Of a stretch of DNA of 64,000 nucleotides, positions 17,646-27,980 are shown one piece after another; position 1 is the stretch's first letter, and every line of letters begins with the position of its first letter. The notes under the pieces were generated by a model. That model saw nothing but the letters and a program-made list of their open reading frames with translations. It ran no database searches and was not told the DNA's origin. A program made the position numbers and the translations under genes. The stretch is taken from contig JADLAV010000082.1 in the NCBI GenBank assembly GCA_020848075.1, positions 1 through 64,000 on the forward strand. The letters are read 5' to 3'. Origin of the DNA: Burkholderiales bacterium (GTDB lineage: Bacteria > Pseudomonadota > Gammaproteobacteria > Burkholderiales > SG8-39).

Positions 17646-18608
17646 TCAGCGCCAGAAGAACGGCGGCGGGATCGCGCTGCCGGTGGCTTCCTCGCGCGCT
17701 GCCGTCCAGAACTCGCGCACCTTGGCCCGGACCTGCGCAGTCTCGCGCGCGAGCGCCTTGAAGACGAGGCCGGCGTCGTTCGGCAGCCGGCAAGCGCCGA
17801 AGGCGACACCTTCGGCGAGATCGACCTCGGCCCCGACGCGCGCGTAGACGCGCTCGGCGACGTCCTTCGGCGCGAGCAGAACGACGTTGCCGAGCACGTC
17901 GAACGAATCCATCACGCCCGTCTGCCGCACCGGACGCCGCGCCGGGTCGATCACCAGCTTCTCGCAGAAGAGCGGCTTGCCGTCGGGGCGCACGGCTTCC
18001 ACCGCGAGGGAGAGCAGCGTCGCGCCGAAGGACTCGTCGGGGTGGTGGTGCTTGCGGCCCGCCTGGACGATCTCGCCGCAGAGCGCCGTCGCCGTGGGGG
18101 CGATCGTGATCCGCGTGTCGCTCAGGAAGCGGGCGCGCCGGTGCGGGAGCAGCGGTTCGGGCAGGTACTCGAGGTAGGCCCCGTCGGCGAGCGCGATGGC
18201 CTGCGTCTGCACCGCGTAGTTCGCGTCCATGCTGTGGATCTTGGTCGCCGACTGCGTGGTCACGTGCGCCCGCGCGCCGGGCGCGAGCACGACCTCGAGC
18301 GCGAGCCGGTCGCCCTGCAGCACGCAGCCCGAGGTGGTGATCACGAAGAGCCAGGCCTGGTCGGGCATCTCCGGGTCGGGGTACAGCGCGCGCTGCGCCA
18401 TGTACGGCGCGCGCCGGTCGAGCTCGGCGAGGATCGTCCGGTCGTCGCGCCGCTCGAAGCCGAGCCGGAGGAATCCCGTCTTGCCGACGGCGCCGCTCGC
18501 CATCTGCGGCGGCTCGTCCTGGAAGCCCGCGAACTCCGCCGCCGCGAGGCCGAGCGCCTCCGCCGCGGCCCAGGGGGCGAGAGTCGGTGCGCCCTCGGCG
18601 ATGCGCAT
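17646..18608 (-). CDS. ureD: Urease accessory protein UreD
   Basis: A 320-aa chaperone (UreD/UreH) that binds apo-urease and, with UreF and UreG, forms the nickel-insertion complex. Typical motifs are TSGCVLQGDRLALEV, THVTTQSATKIH-like AHVTTQSATKIH, and YLEYLPEPLLPHRRARF. The ATG follows the ureG stop directly. ureD usually opens urease operons; here it comes after ureG. Confidence 0.93.
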   Translation of the reverse strand: MRIAEGAPTLAPWAAAEALGLAAAEFAGFQDEPPQMASGAVGKTGFLRLGFERRDDRTILAELDRRAPYMAQRALYPDPEMPDQAWLFVITTSGCVLQGDRLALEVVLAPGARAHVTTQSATKIHSMDANYAVQTQAIALADGAYLEYLPEPLLPHRRARFLSDTRITIAPTATALCGEIVQAGRKHHHPDESFGATLLSLAVEAVRPDGKPLFCEKLVIDPARRPVRQTGVMDSFDVLGNVVLLAPKDVAERVYARVGAEVDLAEGVAFGACRLPNDAGLVFKALARETAQVRAKVREFWTAAREEATGSAIPPPFFWR

Positions 18609-19253
18609 CTACGCGGGCTGCCTCGCCGGCAGCTTGAGGTCGAAGAGAAGGTCGCTGCGGATCAGGTCGACCAGCGCGGGAATCCCCTCCCCGGTCTTGC
18701 AGTTGGTGAAGAGAAACGGCTTGTCGCCGCGCATCATCTTGGAATCGCGCGCCATCACCTCCAGGCTCGCGCCGACGTGCGGCGCGAGGTCGGTCTTGTT
18801 GATGACGAGGATGTCCGACTGGGTGATGCCGGGGCCGTTCTTGCGCGGGATCTTGTCGCCGGCGGCGACGTCGATCACGTAGATGAAGAAGTCGACCAGC
18901 GCCGGCGAGAAGGTGAGCGTCAGGTTGTCCCCGCCGCTCTCGATCAGGACGACGTCGCCGTCGGGGAAGCGCGCCTCCATGTCCTCGACCGCCGCGAGGT
19001 TCATGCTCGGGTCCTCGCGCACCGCGGTGTGCGGGCAGGCGCCGGTCTCGACGCCGAGGATCCGCTCCTCGAGCAGGATGCCCTTCAGCGTGCGCTGAAC
19101 GTGCTTCGCGTCCTCGGTGGTGACCACGTCGTTGGTGATGATCAGCACCTTGACGCCCATCTCGAGGAGCCGGGGCGTGATCGCCTCGACGATCGCGGTC
19201 TTGCCCGAGCCGACCGGTCCCCCGACGCCGATGCGCGTGATCTTCTTCTTCAC
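18609..19253 (-). CDS. ureG: Urease accessory GTPase UreG
   Basis: A SIMIBI-class GTPase that delivers nickel to urease. From GTG 19253 it is 214 aa. Walker A GPVGSGKT is at residues 12-19; [13 protein letters not shown] holds the metal-binding CPH motif, ESGGDNL is the switch region and NKTDL the guanine-specificity motif. The open frame extends upstream into ureF, but GTG 19253 gives the normal UreG N-terminus. Confidence 0.96.
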   Translation of the reverse strand: MKKKITRIGVGGPVGSGKTAIVEAITPRLLEMGVKVLIITNDVVTTEDAKHVQRTLKGILLEERILGVETGACPHTAVREDPSMNLAAVEDMEARFPDGDVVLIESGGDNLTLTFSPALVDFFIYVIDVAAGDKIPRKNGPGITQSDILVINKTDLAPHVGASLEVMARDSKMMRGDKPFLFTNCKTGEGIPALVDLIRSDLLFDLKLPARQPA

Positions 19254-19272
19254 CCCGGTGCCTCTTCGTTCT

Positions 19273-19986
19273 TCAGTCCATGAACAGGCGCACGTGCGCC
19301 TTGACGTGTACTGCCGCGAGGATCTCGGTGAGCGGCGCGAACCCGGCCATGTCGGTGAGACGTGCGCGCGCGGCGGCCTCGTAGCCGGCGTCCGCATCGG
19401 CGTTGAGCCGGTAGAGCATGCGCTGCGTCTCGACGTGGCCGATCTTCATCAGCCGCAACGCAGCGCTCAGGATCATCGCCGCGACGCCGTACTGATGGAC
19501 GACGAAGGCGTCGCGTGCCGCAAAGCCCTGCGCGGCGAAGTTCACCGCCAAGGCGACCGGATAGCAGCCGGGCGTTGCGCCCTCGTCGATGCGCTCGCGC
19601 CAGGTCGCGAGGAGCGGCGCGGGGGCGACCTCGGCGCTCAGCTCGGCGAACTTCTTGCCCATCCGCACCGACATCGCCCGCGTCTCGCTCGAGAGCTTGC
19701 GCGCATACACCCGCGCGTCGATCCGGGCGAGCTCGTCGAGGTCGCCCGCCGCCGCCGCGCGATGCGCCCACACGACCGCGATCCCGTCGCCGGCCGCCGC
19801 CTGCTCGATCGCGGTGCGCGCGAAGGCTTCCAGGGTCCGCGCGTCCGTCACCACACGCTTCTGGACGCCCGATTCGAGACCGCTCGAGAAGGCGAATCCG
19901 CCGATCGGGAACATCGAGTCCCCGAACTGCAGCACGCGCGCAAGGCCCGCGGCCGGGGCCGCGGCGCCGTGGTCACCGCCGCTCAT
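19273..19986 (-). CDS. ureF: Urease accessory protein UreF
   Basis: A 237-aa all-helical protein with [24 protein letters not shown], the UreF N-terminal signature, and [16 protein letters not shown] later. It bridges UreD and UreG in the maturation complex. ATG 19986 overlaps the ureE stop by ATGA. Confidence 0.93.
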   Translation of the reverse strand: MSGGDHGAAAPAAGLARVLQFGDSMFPIGGFAFSSGLESGVQKRVVTDARTLEAFARTAIEQAAAGDGIAVVWAHRAAAAGDLDELARIDARVYARKLSSETRAMSVRMGKKFAELSAEVAPAPLLATWRERIDEGATPGCYPVALAVNFAAQGFAARDAFVVHQYGVAAMILSAALRLMKIGHVETQRMLYRLNADADAGYEAAARARLTDMAGFAPLTEILAAVHVKAHVRLFMD

Positions 19987-20645
19987 TTGTGGGAACCGGC
20001 CTCGTGCGGATGCGGGTGCGAATGGGCATGGGCTCGCACCGGAGGACGCGCGTAGGTCTCGCCGGTTTCGGCATCGACCGCGACGTAGCGCTCGTGCGTG
20101 TGGGTGTGCACCGGCCCCTCGGCGCCGCCGAAGAGCCGACGCGACTCGTGCGGCGCGAGATAGGGCACGACCTCGCCGCCCGCCACGAACTCGTAGCGGA
20201 TGCCCTCGAAGCGGTGGGTGTTCATCACCGAGCTCATCACCTTGCGGTCGACCGTGAGCGGCACGAACACGCGGCTGTCCTTCACGAGCGCGGGCCAGTG
20301 CTGGTTGCCGAGCGCATGGCCGAGCTCGACGCACGCGCACATCGCGAGCTCGGGCGCGAGCCTCGCGAGACCGTCGAGGTGGACGATCATCACGTCGCGC
20401 AGGCTGATCTTCGCAACCACGGCGCGCTTGCTCGTCTCGTCCCAGACCAGCACGTCGCCGTCGCGCATGAACGTGCCGCGGTCGAGCGAGACGGCAAGCT
20501 CGGCGCCGCCGGCCGTCCGCTTGCGGAAGCGGTTCTTCTGCGCTTCCCAGTGGTCGAGCGCGAGCGCGTCCACCGTGGCGCCGGCGAGGCGCGCTGCCCA
20601 TTCCGGCTCGCCGGCGTTGCCGAGCACGGCTTCGACCAGGGTCAC
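19983..20645 (-). CDS. ureE: Urease accessory metallochaperone UreE
   Basis: From GTG 20645 it is 220 aa. The family's conserved core CACVELGHALGNQHWP and the metal-site region MNTHRFEGIRYEF are present. The C-terminus is rich in histidine (HTHTHERY, then [15 protein letters not shown]), so it likely holds several nickel ions. At 220 aa it is longer than the usual 150-160 aa. It overlaps ureF by 4 bp. Confidence 0.92.
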   Translation of the reverse strand: MTLVEAVLGNAGEPEWAARLAGATVDALALDHWEAQKNRFRKRTAGGAELAVSLDRGTFMRDGDVLVWDETSKRAVVAKISLRDVMIVHLDGLARLAPELAMCACVELGHALGNQHWPALVKDSRVFVPLTVDRKVMSSVMNTHRFEGIRYEFVAGGEVVPYLAPHESRRLFGGAEGPVHTHTHERYVAVDAETGETYARPPVRAHAHSHPHPHEAGSHK

Positions 20646-20656
20646 GGCGCGCCGCC

Positions 20657-22378
20657 CTAGCTGAAGAAGTACTTCTGGTTGAGCGAGACGGTCTTCAACG
20701 GCGCCACGGTCGCGTGCTTGCCGTCCACGGTGACCGCGAAGGTCTCCGGGTTCACCTCGATCTTCGGCGTGCCCGCGTTGCGCACCATGCTGCGCTTGCC
20801 GATCTTGCGGGTGTTCCTGACCGCGATGACCTGGCGGTCGAGGCCGAGCTTCCGCTTGATCCCCGCGGCGAAGGCGGCGCCGGAAACGAAGGTGATGCAC
20901 GTGTCGGGGAGGGCCTTGCCGTACGCGCCGAACATCGGCCGGTAGTAGACCGGCTGCGGCGTGGGGAGCGAAGCGTTCGGGTCGCCCATCACCGCCCAGC
21001 TGATGACACCGCCCTTCAGCACGAGCTTCGGCTTGGCGCCGAAGAAACCCGGCTCCCACAGCACGAGATCGGCGATCTTGCCGACCTCCACCGAGCCGAG
21101 CACGTGGGAGATGCCGTGCGTGATCGCCGGGTTGATCGTGATCTTGGCGACATAGCGCAGGACGCGGAAGTTGTCGTTGCCCTTCGCGTCCTCCGGCAGC
21201 TTGCCGCGCTGGGTCTTCATCGCGTCGGCGGTCTGGATGGTGCGCAGCCAGCACTCGCCGATCCTGCCCATCGCCTGCGAGTCGCTCGACATCATCGAGA
21301 TCACGCCGATGTCGTGCAGCACGTTCTCGGCGGCGATCGTTTCGGCGCGGATGCGGCTCTCGGTGAACGCCACGTCCGCCGGGATGTCGGGGCTCAAGTG
21401 GTGGCAGACCATGATCATGTCGTAGAGCTCGGCCTGCGAGTTGATGCCGTAGGGGAGCGTCGGGTTGGTCGACGACGGCAGCACGTTCGGCAGCGCCGAG
21501 ATGCGGATGATGTCCGGCGCGTGGCCCCCGCCGGAACCCTCGGTGTGGAACGAGTGCACCGCGCGGCCCTCGAAGGCGTCGATCGTGTCCTCGACGAACC
21601 CGGACTCGTTGAGCGTGTCGGTATGGATGCAGACCTGCACGTCCATCTCGTCGGCGACGGTGAGCGCCGAGCGCAGCACCGCGGGCGTGGTGCCCCAGTC
21701 CTCATGGCACTTGAAGCCCACTGCGCCCGCCTCGACCTGCTCGACGAGCGCGGCCTTGCCGTGGCCGTGACCCTTGCCGAGGATGCCGACGTTGATCGGG
21801 AAGTTCTCGAACGCCCGCAGCATCATGCGGATGTTGCCCGGACCCGGCGTGACCGTCGTCGCGCTGGAGCCGTCCGAGGGACCGGTCCCCCCGCCGATGA
21901 GGGTGGTGGTGCCGTTCGACAGCGCCGCGTACGCCTGCTGCGGGGAGATGTAGTGAATGTGCGTGTCGATGCCGCCGGCGGTCAGGATCAGGTGGCTGCC
22001 CGAGATCGCGTCGGTGGCGAGGCCGCACTCGAGGCCCGGCGTGACGCCGGTCATCGTCTGCGGATTGCCGGCCTTGCCGATCGCGCAGATGCGCCCGTCC
22101 TTGACGCCCACGTCGGCCTTCACCACGCCGAGCACCGCGTCGATGATGGTGACGTTGGTGATCACCAGGTCCGGCGCACCCCCCGCGCGCGTGATCCGGT
22201 TGTCCATGCCCATGCCCTCGCGCAGGCTCTTGCCGCCGCCGAAGACGATCTCGTCGCCGGGCGCGCCGCGCAGGTCCCGCTCGATCTCGACGTAGAGGCC
22301 GGTGTCGCCGAGTCGGATGCGGTCGCCGGTCGTGGGGCCGTACAGGCCGACGTACTCGTTGCGTGATAGGGTCGCCAT
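20657..22378 (-). CDS. ureC: Urease subunit alpha (catalytic)
   Basis: A 573-aa catalytic subunit that hydrolyses urea to ammonia and carbamate at a two-nickel centre. Ligand histidines lie in [14 protein letters not shown]. The carbamylated lysine is in [12 protein letters not shown], where a cysteine stands after the lysine in place of the more common isoleucine or leucine. The active-site flap [16 protein letters not shown] and catalytic histidine are intact. The C-terminus LNQKYFFS is typical. Confidence 0.97.
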   Translation of the reverse strand: MATLSRNEYVGLYGPTTGDRIRLGDTGLYVEIERDLRGAPGDEIVFGGGKSLREGMGMDNRITRAGGAPDLVITNVTIIDAVLGVVKADVGVKDGRICAIGKAGNPQTMTGVTPGLECGLATDAISGSHLILTAGGIDTHIHYISPQQAYAALSNGTTTLIGGGTGPSDGSSATTVTPGPGNIRMMLRAFENFPINVGILGKGHGHGKAALVEQVEAGAVGFKCHEDWGTTPAVLRSALTVADEMDVQVCIHTDTLNESGFVEDTIDAFEGRAVHSFHTEGSGGGHAPDIIRISALPNVLPSSTNPTLPYGINSQAELYDMIMVCHHLSPDIPADVAFTESRIRAETIAAENVLHDIGVISMMSSDSQAMGRIGECWLRTIQTADAMKTQRGKLPEDAKGNDNFRVLRYVAKITINPAITHGISHVLGSVEVGKIADLVLWEPGFFGAKPKLVLKGGVISWAVMGDPNASLPTPQPVYYRPMFGAYGKALPDTCITFVSGAAFAAGIKRKLGLDRQVIAVRNTRKIGKRSMVRNAGTPKIEVNPETFAVTVDGKHATVAPLKTVSLNQKYFFS

Positions 22379-22397
22379 CGATGACCTCGCGGGTGAA

Positions 22398-22850
22398 CTA
22401 ACGCTTACGTGCGGCGGGCGAGCGGAACCCGCGCTTCGCCGCAGCCGCGACCGCCTTCGCCTTCTTCGCCGCGGCGGTCGTGCCGGTGGTGGGGCCGTCC
22501 ACCAGATTGTTGAAGCCGTACACGGCGCGCTTGCCCTCGTAGGGGACGAGCTTCACCTCGCGCTCGTCGCCGGGCTCGAACCGCAGCGCGGTGGCCGCCG
22601 GGATGTTGAGGTGCTGGCCGAAGGCCGCGGCGCGATCGAACTCGAGCGCGCGGTTGACCTCGAAGAAGTGGAAGTGCGAGCCCACCTGCACCGGCCGATC
22701 GCCGGTGTTGCGCACGGTGAGCGCGGTGACGGGGAGCCGCTCGTGGAACGAGATCTCCTCCTTGCGGCACACGTAGCCGCCCACCGGCACCTTCGCCTTG
22801 ACCGGATCGACGTCGGGGGCAAGGCTGGGATATGACTTGACGACTGCCAT
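22398..22850 (-). CDS. ureB: Urease subunit beta, with extended C-terminal tail
   Basis: The structural beta subunit. The first 115 residues are standard, with [18 protein letters not shown] and [18 protein letters not shown]. From about residue 117 there is a 34-residue Ala/Lys/Arg-rich extension ([16 protein letters not shown] then ending AARKR), giving 150 aa against roughly 100-110 in most bacteria. Whether the tail has a job is unknown. Confidence 0.93.
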   Translation of the reverse strand: MAVVKSYPSLAPDVDPVKAKVPVGGYVCRKEEISFHERLPVTALTVRNTGDRPVQVGSHFHFFEVNRALEFDRAAAFGQHLNIPAATALRFEPGDEREVKLVPYEGKRAVYGFNNLVDGPTTGTTAAAKKAKAVAAAAKRGFRSPAARKR

Positions 22851-22873
22851 CGCTCAAGCTCCTCTCGCGTGGA

Positions 22874-23176
22874 TCACTGGATCGGCGTGTGCACCGTCAC
22901 GAGGCGGCTGCCGTCGGTGAACACCGCCTCGATCTGGACCATCGGGATCAGGTCGGCGACGCCATCCATGACGTCGGCCTTGGTGAGCGCGTCGCGCGCC
23001 TCCTTCGTCACCTCCTCGATCGTCTTGCCGGCGCGCGCGCCGTCGAGCGCGGCCGCGGAGATGACCGCGACCGCTTCGGGATAGTTGAGCTTGATGCCCT
23101 TCGCCTTGCGCTTGAGCGCGACCTCGGCGAGCATATAGATGAGGAGCTTGTCGAATTCCCGCGGTGTGAGCTGCAT
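22874..23176 (-). CDS. ureA: Urease subunit gamma
   Basis: The 100-aa structural gamma subunit, [20 protein letters not shown] through VTVHTPIQ, with [11 protein letters not shown] in the middle. An AGGGGG ribosome-binding site precedes the ATG. It is the first gene of the urease transcription unit; the promoter must lie in the 59-base space shared with the divergent membrane-protein gene, but no clear element stands out. Confidence 0.96.
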   Translation of the reverse strand: MQLTPREFDKLLIYMLAEVALKRKAKGIKLNYPEAVAVISAAALDGARAGKTIEEVTKEARDALTKADVMDGVADLIPMVQIEAVFTDGSRLVTVHTPIQ

Positions 23177-23235
23177 GCATCCCCCTGCCGCGCGTCGGCG
23201 GTAAAAAGCGGAATCTTCTAAGGAGCCCTGACCCG

Positions 23236-24576
23236 ATGGCCGCGAAGGAACCGGACGGGACGGCCCGCAGCCTACCCGAACTCTCGGACAAAGTCATTCT
23301 GCGCGTCGTGGCCGCGTACGCCGCGGCGTTTGTCGTCTTCGGGTTCCTCGTCGACCGACCGGGCGATGTCGCGGGCGGCCTCCTCGCCATCACGACCACG
23401 CGGGATGCGCTCCTCACCGACTACTTCGGCGTCGGCGGCATCGGCGCCGCGTGCGTGAACGCCGGGCTTCTGACGCTATGTGCCTGTTTCATCTACGGCA
23501 GGGCGCGCGCGAAGATGACCGGCGCGGCGGTCGCGTGCCTCTTCCTGGTGCTCGGCTTCGCGCTGTTCGGCAAGAACCTCCTGAACGTCTGGGGCATCCT
23601 GATCGGGGTCTGGCTGTATTCCCGTTTCAAAGGAGAAACGTTCGCGACCCACATCAACACCGCCTTCTTCGGCCTCGCGCTCGCGCCGATCTTCTCGGAG
23701 ATCCTGTTCAGCACCAGCTTGACGCCCGCCGTGCGGGTGCCGCTCGCCATCACAACGACCCTCGTCATCGGGTTCGTCCTCGCGCCCGCCGCGGCGCAGC
23801 TCTTCAAGTCCCACATGGGGTTTAGCATCTACAACATGGGGTTCACGGCGGGCCTGGTGGGAACGCTGGTCGTCGCGCTGTACAAGTCCTACGGCTTCGT
23901 GCCCGATCCGGTCTTCATCTGGACCACCGGCAACAACGCGCTGCTCGGCGCGTTCCTGGCGGTGCTCTTCGGCTCGATGATCGCCGCCGGGTTCTGGCTC
24001 GATCGCGCGGCGCTCTCCGGGATGCGCAAGATCCTCGGGGTCTCGGGCCAGTCGCCGGCCGATTTCATCGCCCTCGCCGGGTTCGGGCCGGCGCTCGCCA
24101 ACATGGGCGTGAGCGGCGCGATCGGCATGGCCTACATCCTCGCCGTCGGGGGCGAGCTGAATGGGCCGGTCATCGGCGCGATCCTCACCATCGTCGGGTT
24201 CGCCGCGTTCGGCAAGCACCCGCGCAACATCGTGCCCATCATGGCTGGCGTGTTCCTCGGCTCGCTCGCGAAGCCGTGGAGCGTGGACGATCCGTCGATC
24301 CTGCTCGCGGCGCTCTTCGGGACGACGCTCGCGCCGATCGCGGGGCGCTTCGGCTGGCACTGGGGCATCGTCGCGGGATTCGTCCACTCGTCCGCTGCGC
24401 TGACGGTCGGGTCGCTGCACGCAGGCCTGAATCTCTACAACAACGGCTTCGCCGCCGGCATCGTCGCCTCGGTGCTCGTGCCGGTGATCATCGCCATCCA
24501 GTCGCGCACCCAGCCGGGACGCGAACCACCGGGACCGTCGGGCACCGAGCGCGCCGTGAGGAAGGACAGCGGCTAG
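23236..24576 (+). CDS. DUF1576-like polytopic membrane protein, divergent from urease
   Basis: A 446-aa protein with about ten to twelve hydrophobic segments. Two related halves can be seen: [18 protein letters not shown] in the first and [18 protein letters not shown] in the second, as expected of an inverted-repeat transporter. By recall it looks like the uncharacterised DUF1576 family. AAGGAG sits upstream of ATG 23236. Sharing a 59-base divergent promoter region with ureA suggests, but does not prove, a link to urea, ammonium or carbonate handling. Confidence 0.6.
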   Translation: MAAKEPDGTARSLPELSDKVILRVVAAYAAAFVVFGFLVDRPGDVAGGLLAITTTRDALLTDYFGVGGIGAACVNAGLLTLCACFIYGRARAKMTGAAVACLFLVLGFALFGKNLLNVWGILIGVWLYSRFKGETFATHINTAFFGLALAPIFSEILFSTSLTPAVRVPLAITTTLVIGFVLAPAAAQLFKSHMGFSIYNMGFTAGLVGTLVVALYKSYGFVPDPVFIWTTGNNALLGAFLAVLFGSMIAAGFWLDRAALSGMRKILGVSGQSPADFIALAGFGPALANMGVSGAIGMAYILAVGGELNGPVIGAILTIVGFAAFGKHPRNIVPIMAGVFLGSLAKPWSVDDPSILLAALFGTTLAPIAGRFGWHWGIVAGFVHSSAALTVGSLHAGLNLYNNGFAAGIVASVLVPVIIAIQSRTQPGREPPGPSGTERAVRKDSG

Positions 24577-24624
24577 GCGGTTGACGCTCCGGCGCACGCG
24601 CGAATTCGCGCCGTCGAAATGGCT

Positions 24625-24630
24625 TATCAT
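24625..24630 (+). promoter_or_regulatory. Candidate -10 (TATCAT) for the 5'-nucleotidase gene
   Basis: TATCAT lies 43 bases before the preferred start ATG 24673. No good -35 is visible. If real, it rules out the upstream in-frame ATG at 24619. Confidence 0.3.
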
Positions 24631-24672
24631 TGCGGGGCACGTCAGCCGTGCTTTCCCGGCACCCTTCACGCG

Positions 24673-25578
24673 ATGCCCGCCAGCTTCGACGGCCAACTCG
24701 TAGTCGCCATTTCTTCGCGTGCGCTGTTCGATCTCGAAGCGTCCAATCGCATCTTCGAGGAGCAGGGCGTCGAAGCCTATCATCGCTACCAGCGCGCGCA
24801 CGAGGACGAGATTCTCGCCGAGGGCATCGCGTTCCCGCTGGTGCGCAAGCTGCTCGGGTTGAACGCGCTCGCGCCGGTGCGGCCGCGCGTCGAGGTGATC
24901 CTGCTCTCCCGCAACACCGCGGACACCGGGCTGCGGATCATGAACGCGATCGGGCATTACCGGCTGGAGATCAGCCGGGCCGCGTTCACCGGCGGGGAAA
25001 GCACCTACCCCTACGTGCCCGCGTTCGACGCGCACCTCTTCCTCTCGGCGAACCCCGTGGACGTGCGCAAGGCCCTCGAGGCGGGTCACGCAGCGGCGAC
25101 GATCCTGCCGGCCAACGTCGGCCAGAATCTCGCCGAATCGCAGGAGCTCCGCATCGCGTTCGACGGGGACGCCGTGCTCTTCTCGGACGAGGCGGAGCGC
25201 GTCTACCAGGCGGCGGGGCTCGAGCGCTTCACCGCGACGGAAGTGAGCGCGGCGAAGGAGCCGCTCGGCGGCGGACCGTTCAAGGAGTTCCTCGCGGCGT
25301 TGCACCGCATCCAGACCGAGTTTCCGCCGGACCGCCCGCCGATCCGCACGGCGCTCGTCACCGCGCGCGCGGCGCCGGCGCACGAGCGCGTCGTGCGCAC
25401 GCTGCGCGCGTGGGACATCCGGATCGACGAGGCGCTGTTCCTCGGCGGGCTGGACAAGGGGCGGTTCCTGAAGGCGTTCGGCGCCGACATCTTCTTCGAC
25501 GACCAGCGCGGCCACTGCGAGTCCGCGCGCAGCCACGTCGCCACCGGCCACGTGCCGTTCGGCGTCGCGAACGAATGA
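24673..25578 (+). CDS. Cytosolic 5'-nucleotidase family protein
   Basis: A 301-aa protein that opens LVVAISSRALFDLEASNRIFEEQG, the signature of the bacterial 5'-nucleotidase family related to eukaryotic NT5C1. Further conserved parts are VEVILLSRNTADTGLRI, FTGGESTYPYVPAFDAHLFLS, and the C-terminal FFDDQRGHCESA (metal-binding aspartates). It should remove phosphate from nucleoside monophosphates; the preferred base is not evident. An upstream ATG at 24619 would add 18 residues of unlikely sequence. Confidence 0.85.
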   Translation: MPASFDGQLVVAISSRALFDLEASNRIFEEQGVEAYHRYQRAHEDEILAEGIAFPLVRKLLGLNALAPVRPRVEVILLSRNTADTGLRIMNAIGHYRLEISRAAFTGGESTYPYVPAFDAHLFLSANPVDVRKALEAGHAAATILPANVGQNLAESQELRIAFDGDAVLFSDEAERVYQAAGLERFTATEVSAAKEPLGGGPFKEFLAALHRIQTEFPPDRPPIRTALVTARAAPAHERVVRTLRAWDIRIDEALFLGGLDKGRFLKAFGADIFFDDQRGHCESARSHVATGHVPFGVANE

Positions 25579-25621
25579 ACCCGGCTGCGCGCGCGCCGCG
25601 CGCACGATGACCGGAGATCCC

Positions 25622-27943
25622 ATGAAAGCGCTCAAGTACGTGCTCTTTGCGGTCGGCGGGGTGATCCTGCTCGCGATCATCGCCGTCGCGATCGTCGCCG
25701 CGACCTTCGACCCCGGGAAATACAAGCCCGAGATCGTCAAGCTCGTGAAGGAGCGAACCGGCCGCACGCTCGCGATCGACGGCAGGATCGGGCTCACGTT
25801 CTTTCCGAAGATCGGCGCGACGGTCGGCAAGGTCTCGCTCTCCGAGCCGTGGAGCGACAAGGTGTTCGCGCGCGTTGGCGACGCACGGGTCGCAGTCGCG
25901 CTCATTCCGCTCCTGTCGAAGCGGGTCGTCGTGGACCGCGTCACGCTGTCGGGCCTCGCCGTCGATCTGGTGCGCTACAAGGACGGCCGGACGAACTTCG
26001 GCGATCTCGCCGGCGCTCCGCCCGCCAAGCCGGGCGAGCCGCCCAAGCCGGCGCCGCCCGCAGGTGCGCCGGTCATCGACATCGGCGGCATCGCGCTCAC
26101 GGACGCCAACATCGGGTGGCGCGACGAGCGCGATGGCACGCAGCTCCGCGTCTCGAAGCTCGATCTCGACACCGGGCGCATTGCGAGCGGCGTGCCCGGA
26201 AAGCTCGCGCTGACGGGCCACGTCGAGGGCCCGCAGCCGAAGGTCGACCTGGACGTTGCGCTCGCCACCGGCTATCGCATCGACTTCCAGACGCTCGCCA
26301 CGGCGCTCTCCGGCCTCGACCTCAAGGCGAGCGGCAATGCGCCCGGGTTCGCCGGGTTCGAGGCGACCGCCAAGGGCGACGTCGCGCTCGATCCGAAGGC
26401 GGAGCGAATCGATCTCTCCGGCTTTGTGCTCGCCGCGAAATCGAAGGACGGCCTTGAGGCGCGCTTCAGCGTGCCGAAGCTCGCGCTCTCGCCGGAGGCG
26501 GCGAGCAGCCAGGCGATCGACGGCGCGGTCAGGCTCATCCGCGGCGACCAGGCGATCGATGCGAAGCTCGCGCTCTCGACCGCGGAGGCGAAAGGCAAGC
26601 AGGTCGAGTTCGCGAGCTTGTCGGCCGACGTGAACGTCAAGCAGGGCGCGCTCGCCGTGCAGGGCAGGATCGCGACTCCGGTGTCGCTCAACCTGGCCCA
26701 GAGCCAGGCACGCCTGCCGAAGATCGCGGGCGATCTCGCGCTCACCGGGCCGGACGTGCCCGGGAAGAGCGTCAAGCTCGCGCTCGCGGGGAGCGCCGGC
26801 GCCGACTGGGCGAAGCAGACGGCGGAGGCCGATCTCGTCGCGAAGCTCGAGGACAGCACGATCAACGCGAAGCTGGCGGTGGCGAGCCTCGCCGCGCCGG
26901 CGATCAGCTTCGACGTCGCTGCGGACCGACTGAATGTCGACCGATACCTGCCGCCGAAGACGGCCGCGAGGGGCGGCGGTGGAGCGGCGACGAGCGGCGG
27001 TGATGCGGCGAAGGGCGGGGCCGGTGGCGCAGGCGCCGAGCAGCCGATCGATCTGTCTGCGTTGAAGACGCTCAACGCGAACGGCACCGTCCGCATCGGC
27101 GCGCTCACCGCGAGCAACATCAAGGCGCAGAACGTGCGGGTCGACGTGCGCGCCGCGGGCGGGCGCCTGAACGTCGATCCCATCGCGGCGAACCTCTACC
27201 AGGGCACGCTCGCCGGCGCGGCGAGCGTCAACGCGAACGCGAACACGTTTGCGACCAGGCAGCAGCTGAAGGGGATCAGCATCGGCCCGCTCTTGCGCGA
27301 CGCCGCGCAGAAGGACGTCCTGGAAGGGCGCGGCACGGTGAACCTCGACGTGACGACCGCGGGCGGCACCGCGAGTGCGCTCAAGCGCGGGCTGAACGGC
27401 ACCGCGAGCCTCGATCTCCGGGACGGTGCCATCAAGGGGGTCGACATCGGCGCGGTGCTGCGCAAGGCGCAATCGCTCCTCAGCGCGAAAGGGGCGCTCG
27501 AGGAGCCGGCGAAGGGCGGCGACCAGACCGATTTCAGCGAGCTCTCTGCGAGCTTCGTGATCAAGAACGGCATCGCGTACAACGACGACCTGCAAGGCAA
27601 GTCGCCGCTGCTGCGGCTCGGCGGCGCCGGCACCATCGACATCGGCGCCGGCACCGTGGACTACACGGTGAAAGCGAGCCTCGTGGCCACCGCGAAGGGG
27701 CAGGGTGGCCGCGATGTCTCCCAGCTGCACGGCGTGACCGTTCCGGTGAAGCTGAGCGGACCGTTCGACAACTTGAAGTATCGCGTGGACGTCACCGCGC
27801 TCGCCGCGGACGCGGCGAAGGGTGCGCTGGCGCAGGAGCTCGAGCGGCGCCTCGGCGGCGGCAAGGCGGACGGACAGCAGCAAGGCGGAGAGCAGAAGGG
27901 CGGCAGCATCGGCGACGCGCTCCGCGGGTTGTTGCGGCGCTGA
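25622..27943 (+). CDS. AsmA family protein
   Basis: A 773-aa inner-membrane-anchored protein with a long periplasmic part. One N-terminal membrane segment (residues 4-26) is followed by the AsmA N-terminal domain (GKYKPEIVKLVKERTGRTLAIDG). A Gly/Ala-rich linker lies near residues 455-475, and the AsmA C-terminal region includes GVDIGAVLRKAQ and YTVKASLVATAKGQGG. AsmA-like proteins are bridge-like lipid carriers in the envelope. ATG 25622 is preferred over ATG 25607 because GGAG lies six bases before it. Confidence 0.88.
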   Translation: MKALKYVLFAVGGVILLAIIAVAIVAATFDPGKYKPEIVKLVKERTGRTLAIDGRIGLTFFPKIGATVGKVSLSEPWSDKVFARVGDARVAVALIPLLSKRVVVDRVTLSGLAVDLVRYKDGRTNFGDLAGAPPAKPGEPPKPAPPAGAPVIDIGGIALTDANIGWRDERDGTQLRVSKLDLDTGRIASGVPGKLALTGHVEGPQPKVDLDVALATGYRIDFQTLATALSGLDLKASGNAPGFAGFEATAKGDVALDPKAERIDLSGFVLAAKSKDGLEARFSVPKLALSPEAASSQAIDGAVRLIRGDQAIDAKLALSTAEAKGKQVEFASLSADVNVKQGALAVQGRIATPVSLNLAQSQARLPKIAGDLALTGPDVPGKSVKLALAGSAGADWAKQTAEADLVAKLEDSTINAKLAVASLAAPAISFDVAADRLNVDRYLPPKTAARGGGGAATSGGDAAKGGAGGAGAEQPIDLSALKTLNANGTVRIGALTASNIKAQNVRVDVRAAGGRLNVDPIAANLYQGTLAGAASVNANANTFATRQQLKGISIGPLLRDAAQKDVLEGRGTVNLDVTTAGGTASALKRGLNGTASLDLRDGAIKGVDIGAVLRKAQSLLSAKGALEEPAKGGDQTDFSELSASFVIKNGIAYNDDLQGKSPLLRLGGAGTIDIGAGTVDYTVKASLVATAKGQGGRDVSQLHGVTVPVKLSGPFDNLKYRVDVTALAADAAKGALAQELERRLGGGKADGQQQGGEQKGGSIGDALRGLLRR

Positions 27944-27980
27944 GGCGCCTGGGCATGGCGCGCAAGTGGAGCAGCGCGCA

